A DNA stretch of 7,499 bases from Flavobacteriales bacterium (GCA_016763135.1 JAESUI010000394.1:1-7499); one strand, 5' to 3'. Positions 1 through 6,790 are shown, counted from the stretch's first letter. The notes: generated by a model not told the origin, from the letters alone. Made by a program: numbers and translations.

Positions 1-131
1 AACCTGCATTTGTAGCTAAAGTAAAAAAAGCGACTCCAAAGGAAGAAGAAGCTCCAGCTAAAGAAGAAACAGTAAAAAAAGCTCCAGCTAAAAAAGCTCC
101 AGCGAAGAAAAAACCTGCAGCTAAAAAATAA
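1..131 (+). CDS. 3' end of an unidentified gene with a Lys/Ala/Pro-rich basic tail
   Basis: The frame whose codons begin at position 3 is open from the left edge to a TAA at 129-131. It encodes the last 42 residues of a protein that starts outside the window. The visible part opens PAFVAKVKK, passes through a short acidic patch (KEEE, KEE) and ends in repeated APAK/KKPAAKK units. Such lysine-alanine-proline tails are known from histone H1-like proteins, some HU-like proteins and C-terminal extensions of Bacteroidota ribosomal or topoisomerase proteins. They bind nucleic acid non-specifically or are disordered. No catalytic or folded domain is visible, so the family cannot be named. A strong hairpin terminator follows directly, which supports this as the real gene end. 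That it is coding is fairly sure; its identity is unknown. Confidence 0.7.
   Translation, partial: PAFVAKVKKATPKEEEAPAKEETVKKAPAKKAPAKKKPAAKK
51..107 (+). repeat. short tandem coding repeat (APAK units)
   Basis: The 12-base unit gctccagctaaa occurs at 51-62 and 81-92. A diverged third copy, gctccagcgaag, lies at 96-107. Each copy encodes Ala-Pro-Ala-Lys. The near-identity at DNA level suggests that the basic tail grew by local duplication. It is a low-complexity coding repeat, not a mobile or regulatory element. Confidence 0.65.
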
Positions 132-135
132 AACT

Positions 136-167
136 AAAAAGCCTTAATTAATAATTAAGGCTTTTTT
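136..167. terminator. bidirectional intrinsic terminator between convergent genes
   Basis: A perfect inverted repeat pairs 136-149 with 153-166 (14 bp, core GCCTTAATT/AATTAAGGC) around a 3-base loop at 150-152. On the plus strand the structure ends in a run of six T (162-167). On the minus strand the five A at 136-140 become a T-run. The outer A/T pairs belong to both stem and tract, as is usual for two-way terminators. It lies 4 bases after the plus-strand stop. The minus-strand coaE stop (155-157) falls inside the right arm, so the two convergent genes appear to share it. Confidence 0.88.
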
Positions 168-766
168 ATTTGATTGTAAATTTCCATAACTTGAGGAATT
201 ATTAATTCCTTTCCACCATTGTCTATCGTGAAATCGGCATAGGTTAGCTTTTCTTCATCAGATAATTGTGCCTGCATTCTACCTTTCACTTTGTCTTCTG
301 ATACATTATCTCTTTGAACTACTCGTTCTATTCTAATTTCTTCTGGTGCTGTTACTAAAATAATTTTATCCATTTGTTGATAAGCTCCACTCTCAATTAA
401 AATAGCGGCTTCTTTTATAAGAATTGGAGAACTAGCATTTTCCTCAACCCACCGTTTAAAATAATCTGCCACTTTAGGGTGAATAATATTGTTGAGTTTT
501 TTTAGAGCTGTTTTATCATTAAAAACAACTTCAGCCATTTTATTGGAATTCAGTTTTCCATTTTCATAAATAGCTCCAAATGTTGTAATCACTTGAGCTA
601 TTACTTCTTCATCATTATTAATAATGCTTTTTGCAACTGTATCAGAATTAAAAACAGGAACACTTAATGATTCGAATACTTTAGCTACAGTAGATTTTCC
701 ACTACCTATCCCGCCTGTTAACCCAACAAGTAGTGGTTTATTTTCTTTTTTTAAGGATATACTCAA
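155..766 (-). CDS. coaE: dephospho-CoA kinase
   Basis: This cytoplasmic P-loop kinase phosphorylates the ribose 3'-hydroxyl of dephospho-CoA with ATP, the last step of coenzyme A synthesis. The 203 residues match the usual family length. The Walker A loop GGIGSGKS is at residues 18-25. A conserved Asp follows at 42 in the context NSD, where many homologues have DAD. The HP motif is H96-P97. The lid and C-terminal region keep R148, R152-D153, R163, Q167, A177-D178 and the closing IDN at 181-183. The start is TTG at 764-766, the only ATG, GTG or TTG codon between the in-frame stop at 779-781 and the P-loop. Weakly purine-rich sequence (AGGGAAAG) precedes it. It overlaps the 3' end of the upstream YbbR-like gene by 29 bases, which suggests translational coupling. 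It is the last gene of the operon, and its stop lies within the terminator hairpin. Function is very sure; only the start codon is open to question. Confidence 0.96.
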   Translation of the reverse strand: MSISLKKENKPLLVGLTGGIGSGKSTVAKVFESLSVPVFNSDTVAKSIINNDEEVIAQVITTFGAIYENGKLNSNKMAEVVFNDKTALKKLNNIIHPKVADYFKRWVEENASSPILIKEAAILIESGAYQQMDKIILVTAPEEIRIERVVQRDNVSEDKVKGRMQAQLSDEEKLTYADFTIDNGGKELIIPQVMEIYNQIKKP

Positions 767-1772
767 CTTTCCCTGGGTTTAACGTAAGTGATTGAATGTA
801 ATCTGGATACTCTATTAATTCTATCTTTAGCTTATGGTTAAAGTTATCATTAATCTGAACATAATCAATTTCTGCCACAAATTTAGCACTTCCCAAACTT
901 GCCATTTTACTTAGTGGAATTAGGAATTTCAATTCAATTTCATTTGGAATGGCTTTAATTTCAATACTATCAGGAACATTTATTGATCTCACACTTACCA
1001 TAACAGATGTTTCTGTAAATTTTTCTACAGGAATATGAATGATTACTTTATCAGGATTAAAGATTAGTTTCTTATGATTATATACAGCCTTAAAACTCAC
1101 ACTTTCTGTTGTTGTTTCAGATAAATTATTAAGTACAAGTTCTTCTGTATAAACCTCCGTTAAAGTATCGATAATAGAAGCTGGACCACTTACTAATGTA
1201 ATAGCTGGCTTCACTAATAGTTGCCCATAAAGTTGAAATTGTTTTTTAAAATTAAGTTGAGTGCTTGGTACAATTTTTACTTTTTTTTGTTTTCGTTCGT
1301 CAAATAAAAACAGAATGGAATCTGGGTAAATTTCCTGAATCTCTATTTGTCCACCCATTTGATTAGATATGTAAGAATAAAACGAACTTGAAGCTAATGT
1401 ATTACTTTGCAGTTGACTATTAAACCCTTTCAGCTTAGACAAATCAACATTTACGGATGAGCTTTTTAAACGCAATTTATAAGCCATTAAATCAAATCCT
1501 AATCCTTTTATTTTGATTTTTAATTGAGTTGGTAAATCATTTAATACCACTTTGTTTTTCGGTTGATTAATGTAGGTTACATTAAAAACTGCTTCTGTAG
1601 TAAAATTCTTGCTCAGAGCATTTAGTAACCAAAAGAAAACGGATAAACCCAAGCAGAATAAAAAAACATAAAGCTTCCTATTTGAGGAAGCTTTATGTAC
1701 TATTTTTCGAATCGTATTTGGCTGTTTAGTCAAATCACTAATGTTATTTTTTCTCCATTTCTTCTGCAGCAA
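738..1772 (-). CDS. YbbR-like domain protein, membrane-anchored
   Basis: The encoded protein of up to 344 residues has a basic N-terminus, one transmembrane helix at about residues 33-54, then an extracytoplasmic part rich in beta strands. Two YbbR-like repeats can be seen, about residues 57-158 and 163-250. The second carries the typical stretch around VSGPASIIDTLTEVYTEEL, followed by a further beta-rich region to the end. YbbR (CdaR) proteins of Firmicutes regulate the diadenylate cyclase CdaA. In Bacteroidota the single-helix homologues beside coaE have no settled function and no cyclase is visible here, so I do not assign that role. The start is uncertain. TTG at 1770-1772 gives a 29-base overlap with yajC, and TTG at 1731-1733 (residue 14) would begin just after the yajC stop; no ATG precedes the helix. 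A terminator-like hairpin lies within codons 25-36. Family call is good; start and role are weak. Confidence 0.85.
   Translation of the reverse strand: MLQKKWRKNNISDLTKQPNTIRKIVHKASSNRKLYVFLFCLGLSVFFWLLNALSKNFTTEAVFNVTYINQPKNKVVLNDLPTQLKIKIKGLGFDLMAYKLRLKSSSVNVDLSKLKGFNSQLQSNTLASSSFYSYISNQMGGQIEIQEIYPDSILFLFDERKQKKVKIVPSTQLNFKKQFQLYGQLLVKPAITLVSGPASIIDTLTEVYTEELVLNNLSETTTESVSFKAVYNHKKLIFNPDKVIIHIPVEKFTETSVMVSVRSINVPDSIEIKAIPNEIELKFLIPLSKMASLGSAKFVAEIDYVQINDNFNHKLKIELIEYPDYIQSLTLNPGKVEYILKKRK
1660..1698 (-). promoter_or_regulatory. terminator-like hairpin inside the YbbR-like gene
   Basis: A perfect 14-bp inverted repeat pairs 1666-1679 with 1685-1698 around the 5-base loop 1680-1684. On the minus (sense) strand it is followed directly by a run of T over 1666-1660. 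This is the form of an intrinsic terminator, yet it sits about 75 bases into the gene and encodes residues 25-38, up to the start of the membrane helix. Each arm contains AAGCTT. The structure is seen directly. A role as an attenuator, relieved when ribosomes translate this stretch, or as an RNA-stability or translation-control hairpin is inference. Confidence 0.45.
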
Positions 1773-2076
1773 ATTCTTTAGATATTGCTGATTTCTCTAT
1801 TCTCAATTTGTTTCCCCCTTCAGTTTCTATAACAACAATGTTATCTTTTACTTCAAGAATTTTACCATGAATTCCACCAATAGTAACAATCTTAGTTCCG
1901 TTAACTAAGCTCTCCTTGAACTTCTTTGCATCTTTTTGTTTTTTCATTTGCGGTCTTATCATAAAAAAATAAAACACTAAAAAGATAGCTCCAAACATTA
2001 ATATTTGAGTCATCATTCCTCCACCATCTTCTCCGCCCTCTGCTGGAGCCATTAATAAAATACCTAATTCTCTCAT
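1744..2076 (-). CDS. yajC: preprotein translocase accessory subunit YajC
   Basis: YajC is a small inner-membrane protein that co-purifies with SecDF and the SecYEG translocon. It is accessory rather than essential in the bacteria where it was studied. The 110 residues show the family layout: a short periplasmic N-terminus rich in Gly/Glu, one membrane helix at about 23-40 (ending FYFFMIRPQ), then a basic linker KKQKDAKKF. A small cytoplasmic domain follows with the family pattern VTIGGIHGKI at 64-73 and a closing Lys/Glu-rich tail. The ATG at 2074-2076 overlaps the TGA of the upstream lipoprotein gene in an ATGA arrangement, which argues for translational coupling and supports this start. An internal ATG at residue 9 is possible, since MAPAEGG is also a reasonable beginning. 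secDF is not in the window. Confidence 0.94.
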   Translation of the reverse strand: MRELGILLMAPAEGGEDGGGMMTQILMFGAIFLVFYFFMIRPQMKKQKDAKKFKESLVNGTKIVTIGGIHGKILEVKDNIVVIETEGGNKLRIEKSAISKEFAAEEMEKK

Positions 2077-2546
2077 TTTACTTTTAAATTTAGTTTGATT
2101 GGAGCTAATACCTCTCCTTTTAATGCAATTACAATAGTATTTGGAATAGTATTCGATACTAATGTAATTGTTTTATTTTGCATTCCACTTTTCCCATTAG
2201 AATCGAATTTTACATCAATAACTCCCTCTTCTCCTGGTTTAATTGGTTCTTTCGGCCATTCAGGAACAGTACAACCACAACTTCCTTGTGCTGAAGAAAT
2301 AATCAAATCAGACTGACCAACATTTCTAAATCGAAAAGTAGTTGAAACTATTTCTCCTTGTGTTATCGTTCCAAAATCTTTTACCTTTTCAACAAACTCA
2401 AAATGAGGTAATTTATCTTTATCTAATTCTTCATTGGCTGTAGTTGGATTATCTATAATATCCGTACTCAATGCTTTTTCTTCCGTATTTCCTCCACAAG
2501 AACTCAATAAAGCAATAACTACAATTGAAAATAATATTTTCGTCAT
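2073..2546 (-). CDS. DUF1573 lipoprotein
   Basis: The protein has 157 residues. It begins with a lipoprotein signal: a short basic start (MTK), a hydrophobic stretch 4-14 and the lipobox LSSC with the lipidated cysteine at 17. A polar, probably disordered linker follows to about residue 45. The remainder is a DUF1573 domain, an immunoglobulin-like beta sandwich common in Bacteroidota. Its signature DFGTITQGE is at 57-65, the F-R-N pattern follows at 71-75, and the hallmark SCGCTVPEWP lies at 89-98 with the cysteine pair C90/C92. The domain is extracytoplasmic; its biochemical function is not known. The gene is first in the operon, 19 bases downstream of a good Bacteroidota -7 element, and its TGA overlaps the yajC start. 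The CGC pair could form a disulfide or bind a ligand, but that is speculation. Confidence 0.93.
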   Translation of the reverse strand: MTKILFSIVVIALLSSCGGNTEEKALSTDIIDNPTTANEELDKDKLPHFEFVEKVKDFGTITQGEIVSTTFRFRNVGQSDLIISSAQGSCGCTVPEWPKEPIKPGEEGVIDVKFDSNGKSGMQNKTITLVSNTIPNTIVIALKGEVLAPIKLNLKVK

Positions 2547-2564
2547 AATGTTAATTTAAGGGTG

Positions 2565-2572
2565 CAAATATA
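2565..2572 (-). promoter_or_regulatory. Bacteroidota promoter (-7 element) for the DUF1573-yajC-ybbR-coaE operon
   Basis: Read on the minus strand, 2572-2565 is TATATTTG, an exact match to the Bacteroidota -7 consensus TAnnTTTG. It is followed by CACCC, a common continuation at such promoters. Transcription would start a few bases further on, giving a leader of roughly 10-15 bases before the ATG at 2544-2546. No good -33 TTG lies at the expected distance; the nearest TTG is 13 bases upstream of the element. It sits in the 68-base gap after the acyl-CoA synthetase gene. Confidence 0.68.
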
Positions 2573-2614
2573 TGAAATAAGGACACAATTCTTAGATTAA
2601 GAAACCTGAGTTTT

Positions 2615-4366
2615 TTAACGGTAAATCTTATCATACAAATCTTGATTATTTGACAAGATATTTTTACGCTTTAGCTTTAAAGTTGGTGTTAACTCTCCTT
2701 TATCAATAGTCCAAACTTGCCCAACCAATTCAAACCTCTTTATTTGTTCAAAGTTAGAAAAGTCTACATTTAAAAGCTCCAACTCTTTCTCATACCGAGC
2801 TAACACCTTTTCATTTTTCACTATTTCCTCATTTGTGGTATAGGCTATCTTTTCCTTTTCACACCAACCTTTTAAATAAAGGAAATCTGGTTGAATAAAC
2901 GCTGCTGGCATTTTCTCCCCTTCTCCAACCACCATTACCTGTTCTATAAAACGAGACTCTTTAAATTTATTTTCCATTACTTGAGGGGCAATATATTTAC
3001 CTCCAGAAGTCTTGAAAATTTCTTTTTTACGATCTGTAATTTTTAAATATTTGCCATCAACTAACTCACCAATATCTCCTGTATGGAAGTAACCTTGCTC
3101 ATCTATAACCTCTTTGGTTAATTCTGGTTTATTGTAATAACCCTTCATTATGCTTGGTCCTTTTACAATAATTTCACCATCTTCAGCTATCTTAACATCT
3201 AAATTATCTAATACCTTTCCAACAGTTCCGATCATTGTTCCCCCTGGCAATAAACTATTTACTCCAATTACTGGAGATGTTTCCGTTAATCCATAGCCTT
3301 CTAAAACCGGGATTTGAGCAGCTGTAAAAACTCTCGCTAAACGAGGTTGTAAAGCTGCTCCTCCAGAAACAAGAGCAACTATATTCCCTCCTAACGCTTC
3401 TCTCCATTTACTAAATATGAGTTTATTCGCAATTTTTAATTGAAAATTGTACATCGCTCCTCCGCTTACGAGTGGATCATATTTTAATCCCAATTCTAAT
3501 GCCCAAAAGAATAATTTCTTTTTAATTCCTGTTAAATCGGACCCTTTAGCTACAATTTTATCATACACTTTCTCTAGCAGTCTAGGCACAGTACCAAACA
3601 TATGAGGTTTAACTTCTTTTAAATTATCAGCAATGGCTTCAATAGATTCTGCATAATAAATAGAAACACTTTTGTAGATGTATAAATAATCTATCATCCG
3701 TTCAAAAACATGACATAATGGTAAAAAACTTAATGATCGCTGATCATCCCCTAAAGGTAATCTATCTTCAGATCCCAAGACATTACTTACCAAATTCTGA
3801 TGTGTAAGCATTACTCCTTTAGGATTTCCTGTTGTACCTGAAGTGTAAATTAATGTTGCTACATCTTCTTCTTTTATTTCCTTTTTAGCAGCTTCTATAA
3901 GCTCTTCATTAATCTCTTCGCATAATAATTCAGTATAGTTCTTATGTCCGTCAATTTGATTAAATGTGTAGATATGTTCTAACGTAGAAACTTTAGCTTT
4001 TATATTTAAAATTTTAGCCAAAATTTCATCGTCAGATACAAAAACAACCTTAGCTCCACTATCATTTAGTATATACTCATAATCAGCTTCTGTTATGTTT
4101 GGATATAAGGGCGCATTAATAATACCTAGTTGTTGCACAGCCAAATCGATTAAATGCCATTCCGTTCTATTATTTGAGATAACAGCTACTCTATCCCCTT
4201 TTTCAAGTCCTAGATTGATTAATCCTGTACTAAATTTTTTAGCTTTAATTATAAAATCTGCTATTGAAAGAGAAACCCATTCTCCATTTTCTTTTTGTGT
4301 AAATGCATCTTTTTTAGGTCTATTATCTAATTGATGATAATAAAATTCTGATAGTGTTTTAATCAT
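2615..4366 (-). CDS. long-chain fatty acid-CoA ligase (AMP-forming acyl-CoA synthetase)
   Basis: The enzyme activates a fatty acid with ATP to an acyl-adenylate and transfers it to CoA, feeding beta-oxidation or lipid synthesis. The 583 residues show the full ANL-superfamily order. The phosphate-binding loop YTSGTTGNPKGV is at 174-185, the adenine-binding GYGLTETSP at 357-365, and YFHTGD with the ribose-binding Asp 431 at 426-431. The hinge ITDRKKEIFKTSGGKY spans 443-458, and the C-terminal TPTLKLKR at 560-567 holds the probable catalytic Lys 564. The long insert around 210-330 and the TPT-K ending resemble FadD15/ACSL-type synthetases rather than acetyl-CoA synthetase or peptide-synthetase domains. 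No signal peptide or clear membrane helix is seen, so it is probably cytoplasmic or peripheral. The ATG at 4364-4366 is a natural start. Chain-length preference cannot be read from sequence. No convincing terminator follows, so some read-through into the downstream operon is possible. Confidence 0.94.
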   Translation of the reverse strand: MIKTLSEFYYHQLDNRPKKDAFTQKENGEWVSLSIADFIIKAKKFSTGLINLGLEKGDRVAVISNNRTEWHLIDLAVQQLGIINAPLYPNITEADYEYILNDSGAKVVFVSDDEILAKILNIKAKVSTLEHIYTFNQIDGHKNYTELLCEEINEELIEAAKKEIKEEDVATLIYTSGTTGNPKGVMLTHQNLVSNVLGSEDRLPLGDDQRSLSFLPLCHVFERMIDYLYIYKSVSIYYAESIEAIADNLKEVKPHMFGTVPRLLEKVYDKIVAKGSDLTGIKKKLFFWALELGLKYDPLVSGGAMYNFQLKIANKLIFSKWREALGGNIVALVSGGAALQPRLARVFTAAQIPVLEGYGLTETSPVIGVNSLLPGGTMIGTVGKVLDNLDVKIAEDGEIIVKGPSIMKGYYNKPELTKEVIDEQGYFHTGDIGELVDGKYLKITDRKKEIFKTSGGKYIAPQVMENKFKESRFIEQVMVVGEGEKMPAAFIQPDFLYLKGWCEKEKIAYTTNEEIVKNEKVLARYEKELELLNVDFSNFEQIKRFELVGQVWTIDKGELTPTLKLKRKNILSNNQDLYDKIYR

Positions 4367-4390
4367 AATCTTGTTCTAATAATTTAATCT

Positions 4391-4418
4391 GAAAGTAAAT
4401 ATATTCAATTATCCCAAA
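4391..4418 (-). promoter_or_regulatory. candidate promoter for the acyl-CoA synthetase gene
   Basis: On the minus strand a TTTG (4418-4415) is followed, after 17 bases, by TACTTTC (4397-4391). This resembles the Bacteroidota -33/-7 pair TTTG and TAnnTTTG with an imperfect end. A nearby alternative TATATTTA (4404-4397) also differs from the consensus at its last base. Either would give a leader of roughly 20-30 bases before the ATG. The match is partial and the region is AT-rich, so chance is a real possibility. Confidence 0.28.
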
Positions 4419-4507
4419 CAGTGAAGAATTACTTCAAACAAAAAATATCATAAACTGACTTTTAGATTTCAACCTATTTTAATAAAATGGTTAAAGATTA
4501 ATTTAAG

Positions 4508-4515
4508 TAAGTTTG
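4508..4515 (+). promoter_or_regulatory. possible -7 element overlapping the exporter start codon
   Basis: Positions 4508-4515 read TAAGTTTG, an exact match to TAnnTTTG. The last three bases are also the proposed TTG start codon of the exporter. No TTG lies 17-23 bases upstream, so there is no -33 support. If it is a real promoter, the transcript would begin after the TTG and translation would need a later start such as TTG at 4543-4545. The rest of the 146-base divergent spacer (4367-4512) shows no better plus-strand promoter. Confidence 0.25.
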
Positions 4516-6789
4516 GAACGCTTAATTCCAAACATTAAAAGATTGTCTAAACACCTATCATTACTAATAATTATTGCCCTTGTTATCTTTACTGGTGTTA
4601 CAGGTTTCTTAGGTTCTAAGTTGGAATTTGATTATGATTTTGAACACTTCTTTCCTCAAAATGATGAAGATTTAGATTTCTTTTTAGAATACCGAGAGAC
4701 CTTTGAAAATGACAATGATTACATCTTAATTTCTGTTGGTAACCAAAAAGGAATTTTTGACTCCCAATTCCTTCAAAAAGCCAATCGTTTTGCAATTGAT
4801 CTTGAACAGTTAAATCATGTTGAAGAGGTTATTTCTCCAACCAATATAAAGCAGCCGATATTAAACACTTTTGGATATATTGAAATCCCTTTACTCCATA
4901 TTAATGACCCTTCCAAATTTAAAAATGATTCCATAAGGATAAGTAAATCAAAGGAATACACTAAAACGCTCTTCTCATCAGATTATAAATCAATTTGCAT
5001 CGTTGTCCATAACGCTCAAATTATCACCAAAAAAGCTTCAGACGAACTTTTAATTGATATAGAAAGCCTTATTTCTAAATATGATTTTAAAGAACTTCAT
5101 TTCGCTGGGAAAATTAGGGGACAGAAAACCTATTTAACCAAAATGAAATTTGAACTCATTCTCTTTTTATCTATCTCTATTATACTAATCATCACCTTTT
5201 TATTTATCAGCTTCAAGTCTATTTATGGAGTAATAATTCCTTTAATTACTGTATTTATTGCAATAACTGGTGTATTAGGAATTATGCAACATTTAGGGAA
5301 ATCATTAGATGTGATGTCGACTCTATTGCCTACAATATTATTTGTTGTAGGTATGTCAGATGCTGTTCACATTCTTAATAGATATATTGAAGAATTGCGT
5401 TCGGGAAATAAAAAAATAGATGCTATAAAAATCACATTTAAAGAAGTAGGTCTAGCCACTTTTTTCACTTCATTAACTACTGCTGTGGGCTTCATTACCT
5501 TAATGATGGTTCCGATAAGACCAATGCAAGATTTTGGAATGTATTCTGCAATTGGAGTGATTCTCGCATTTATCATTGCCATTACATTTTTACCTGCTAC
5601 CCTATCTTTATTGAAAAAACCTAAGATATCAAACATTAACCCTAAAGAACTGTTTTGGAATAAAGTGCTTTCTAAAAGTTTTTTATTTGTTATCAGAAAT
5701 CAAGGGAAAATTGTAATTGGTTATTGCATTGTAGTGATTTTATCCATTATCGGAATCTTTCAGTTAGAAGTTGATTACAAACTTTTAGAAGACTTATCAG
5801 AAGATAATCCACTACAACAAGATTTCCGGTATTTCGAAAATAATTATTCTGGTATTCGTCCTTTCGAAATGGCTATTTATACTAAGGATTCTAGCTCCAT
5901 ATTTAATTATGAAACAATGCTAGAAATGAATAAGGTTGAAAATTATTTATATGATGATTATGAAGCTGGTTTTATCTTATCTCCAGTAAGCATAATTAAA
6001 TCGGTAAACAAAGCTGTACATGGCGGAAATTCAAATCATTATAATATCCCTAATTCAGAAAAAAAATATAAGGCTTTACTCAAAAAGATAGAACGTGCTA
6101 ACCTAAAAGATAAACTCCGTCATTTTATAAATGAAACTAATTCAGTTGCCCGTTTTACAGGAAAAATGGATGACATAGGAAGTAAAAAAGTAAAAGAGAT
6201 AAACATCTTGTTTGAACAATTTTTTCAATCAAAAATAGACAACAACTTAATTGGTTATAAGATGACAGGAACGGCTTTGTTGGTTGATAAGAACAATGAG
6301 TTTTTAGCAACTAATATGATAATGGGATTAGCCATTGCTTTCTTATTAATTGCAATTTTAATTGGCTTTATATTTAAATCAATAAAAATGGCATTTTTAT
6401 CAATTATTCCTAATGTAATTCCGTTGGCTTTTATTGGTGGATTAATGGGCTATTTAGGCACAAATATTAATATGTCAACCTCTATTATTTTCACCATCGC
6501 TTTTGGAATAGCTGTGGATGATACCATTCACTTTTTAAGTAAATTTAAGATAGAGAATAGTAAAGGAAAATCATTGATATATAGCCTAGAGAGAACCTAT
6601 TTATCTACAGGAAAGGCTATTGTACTAACTACGTTAATTTTATGTGGTGGATTTATGGCTTTAATCTTTTCGGACTTTAAAAGCACTTTTTTAATTGGAG
6701 CTTATGTTAGTTTGATTTTATTTGTAGCAGTAATTACGGATCTACTCTTACTACCCGTATTACTAATGAATTTAAAAAAGAAGAAATAG
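4513..6789 (+). CDS. RND/MMPL-family 12-TM exporter
   Basis: The 758-residue inner-membrane protein has the two-fold RND layout. TM1 is at about 14-34, a periplasmic loop at 35-212, and a bundle of five helices at about 213-365. TM7 is at about 398-417, a second loop at 418-602, and five more helices at about 603-750. The intramembrane Asp motifs of proton-driven RND proteins occur in both halves: GMSDAVH at 280-286 and GIAVDDTIHF at 665-674. The pattern fits COG1033-type 'predicted exporters of the RND superfamily' (MMPL domain), related to the HpnN/HAE3 group. It is shorter than AcrB-type drug pumps, and no membrane-fusion protein or outer-membrane channel is adjacent. Relatives export lipids, hopanoids or other hydrophobic molecules; the substrate here is unknown. 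TTG at 4513-4515 is the first start after the in-frame stop at 4504-4506, and no in-frame ATG occurs before TM1. TTG at 4543 is the alternative. Its neighbour across the divergent spacer is an acyl-CoA synthetase, which hints at lipid transport. Confidence 0.91.
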   Translation: MERLIPNIKRLSKHLSLLIIIALVIFTGVTGFLGSKLEFDYDFEHFFPQNDEDLDFFLEYRETFENDNDYILISVGNQKGIFDSQFLQKANRFAIDLEQLNHVEEVISPTNIKQPILNTFGYIEIPLLHINDPSKFKNDSIRISKSKEYTKTLFSSDYKSICIVVHNAQIITKKASDELLIDIESLISKYDFKELHFAGKIRGQKTYLTKMKFELILFLSISIILIITFLFISFKSIYGVIIPLITVFIAITGVLGIMQHLGKSLDVMSTLLPTILFVVGMSDAVHILNRYIEELRSGNKKIDAIKITFKEVGLATFFTSLTTAVGFITLMMVPIRPMQDFGMYSAIGVILAFIIAITFLPATLSLLKKPKISNINPKELFWNKVLSKSFLFVIRNQGKIVIGYCIVVILSIIGIFQLEVDYKLLEDLSEDNPLQQDFRYFENNYSGIRPFEMAIYTKDSSSIFNYETMLEMNKVENYLYDDYEAGFILSPVSIIKSVNKAVHGGNSNHYNIPNSEKKYKALLKKIERANLKDKLRHFINETNSVARFTGKMDDIGSKKVKEINILFEQFFQSKIDNNLIGYKMTGTALLVDKNNEFLATNMIMGLAIAFLLIAILIGFIFKSIKMAFLSIIPNVIPLAFIGGLMGYLGTNINMSTSIIFTIAFGIAVDDTIHFLSKFKIENSKGKSLIYSLERTYLSTGKAIVLTTLILCGGFMALIFSDFKSTFLIGAYVSLILFVAVITDLLLLPVLLMNLKKKK

Positions 6790-6790
6790 A

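Noticed and set aside
51..107. CRISPR-like or mobile short repeats
   Set aside because: The units are 12-base coding repeats in one frame (APAK) within a low-complexity protein tail, without spacers.
738..1772. CdaR regulator of c-di-AMP synthesis
   Set aside because: The protein has YbbR-like domains but no diadenylate cyclase gene or glmM is adjacent, so this role cannot be assigned.
2095..2316. Plus-strand open frame of 73 codons
   Set aside because: It lies wholly antisense to the DUF1573 lipoprotein gene, which has clear family motifs; the frame has no recognisable domain.
2580..2612. Possible terminator after the acyl-CoA synthetase gene
   Set aside because: Only a weak 6-bp A/T stem (TTCTTA/TAAGAA) is present, with no T-run directly after it on the minus strand.
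4095..4334. Plus-strand open frame of 79 codons
   Set aside because: It is antisense to the N-terminal part of the acyl-CoA synthetase gene and shows no independent coding signal.
4367..4512. Small RNA or riboswitch in the divergent spacer
   Set aside because: The 146 bases are AT-rich with no strong stem, conserved aptamer pattern or terminator; only a small TTAAA/TTTAA repeat is seen.
5367..5636. Minus-strand open frame of 89 codons
   Set aside because: It is antisense to transmembrane segments of the RND exporter; no family pattern is visible.
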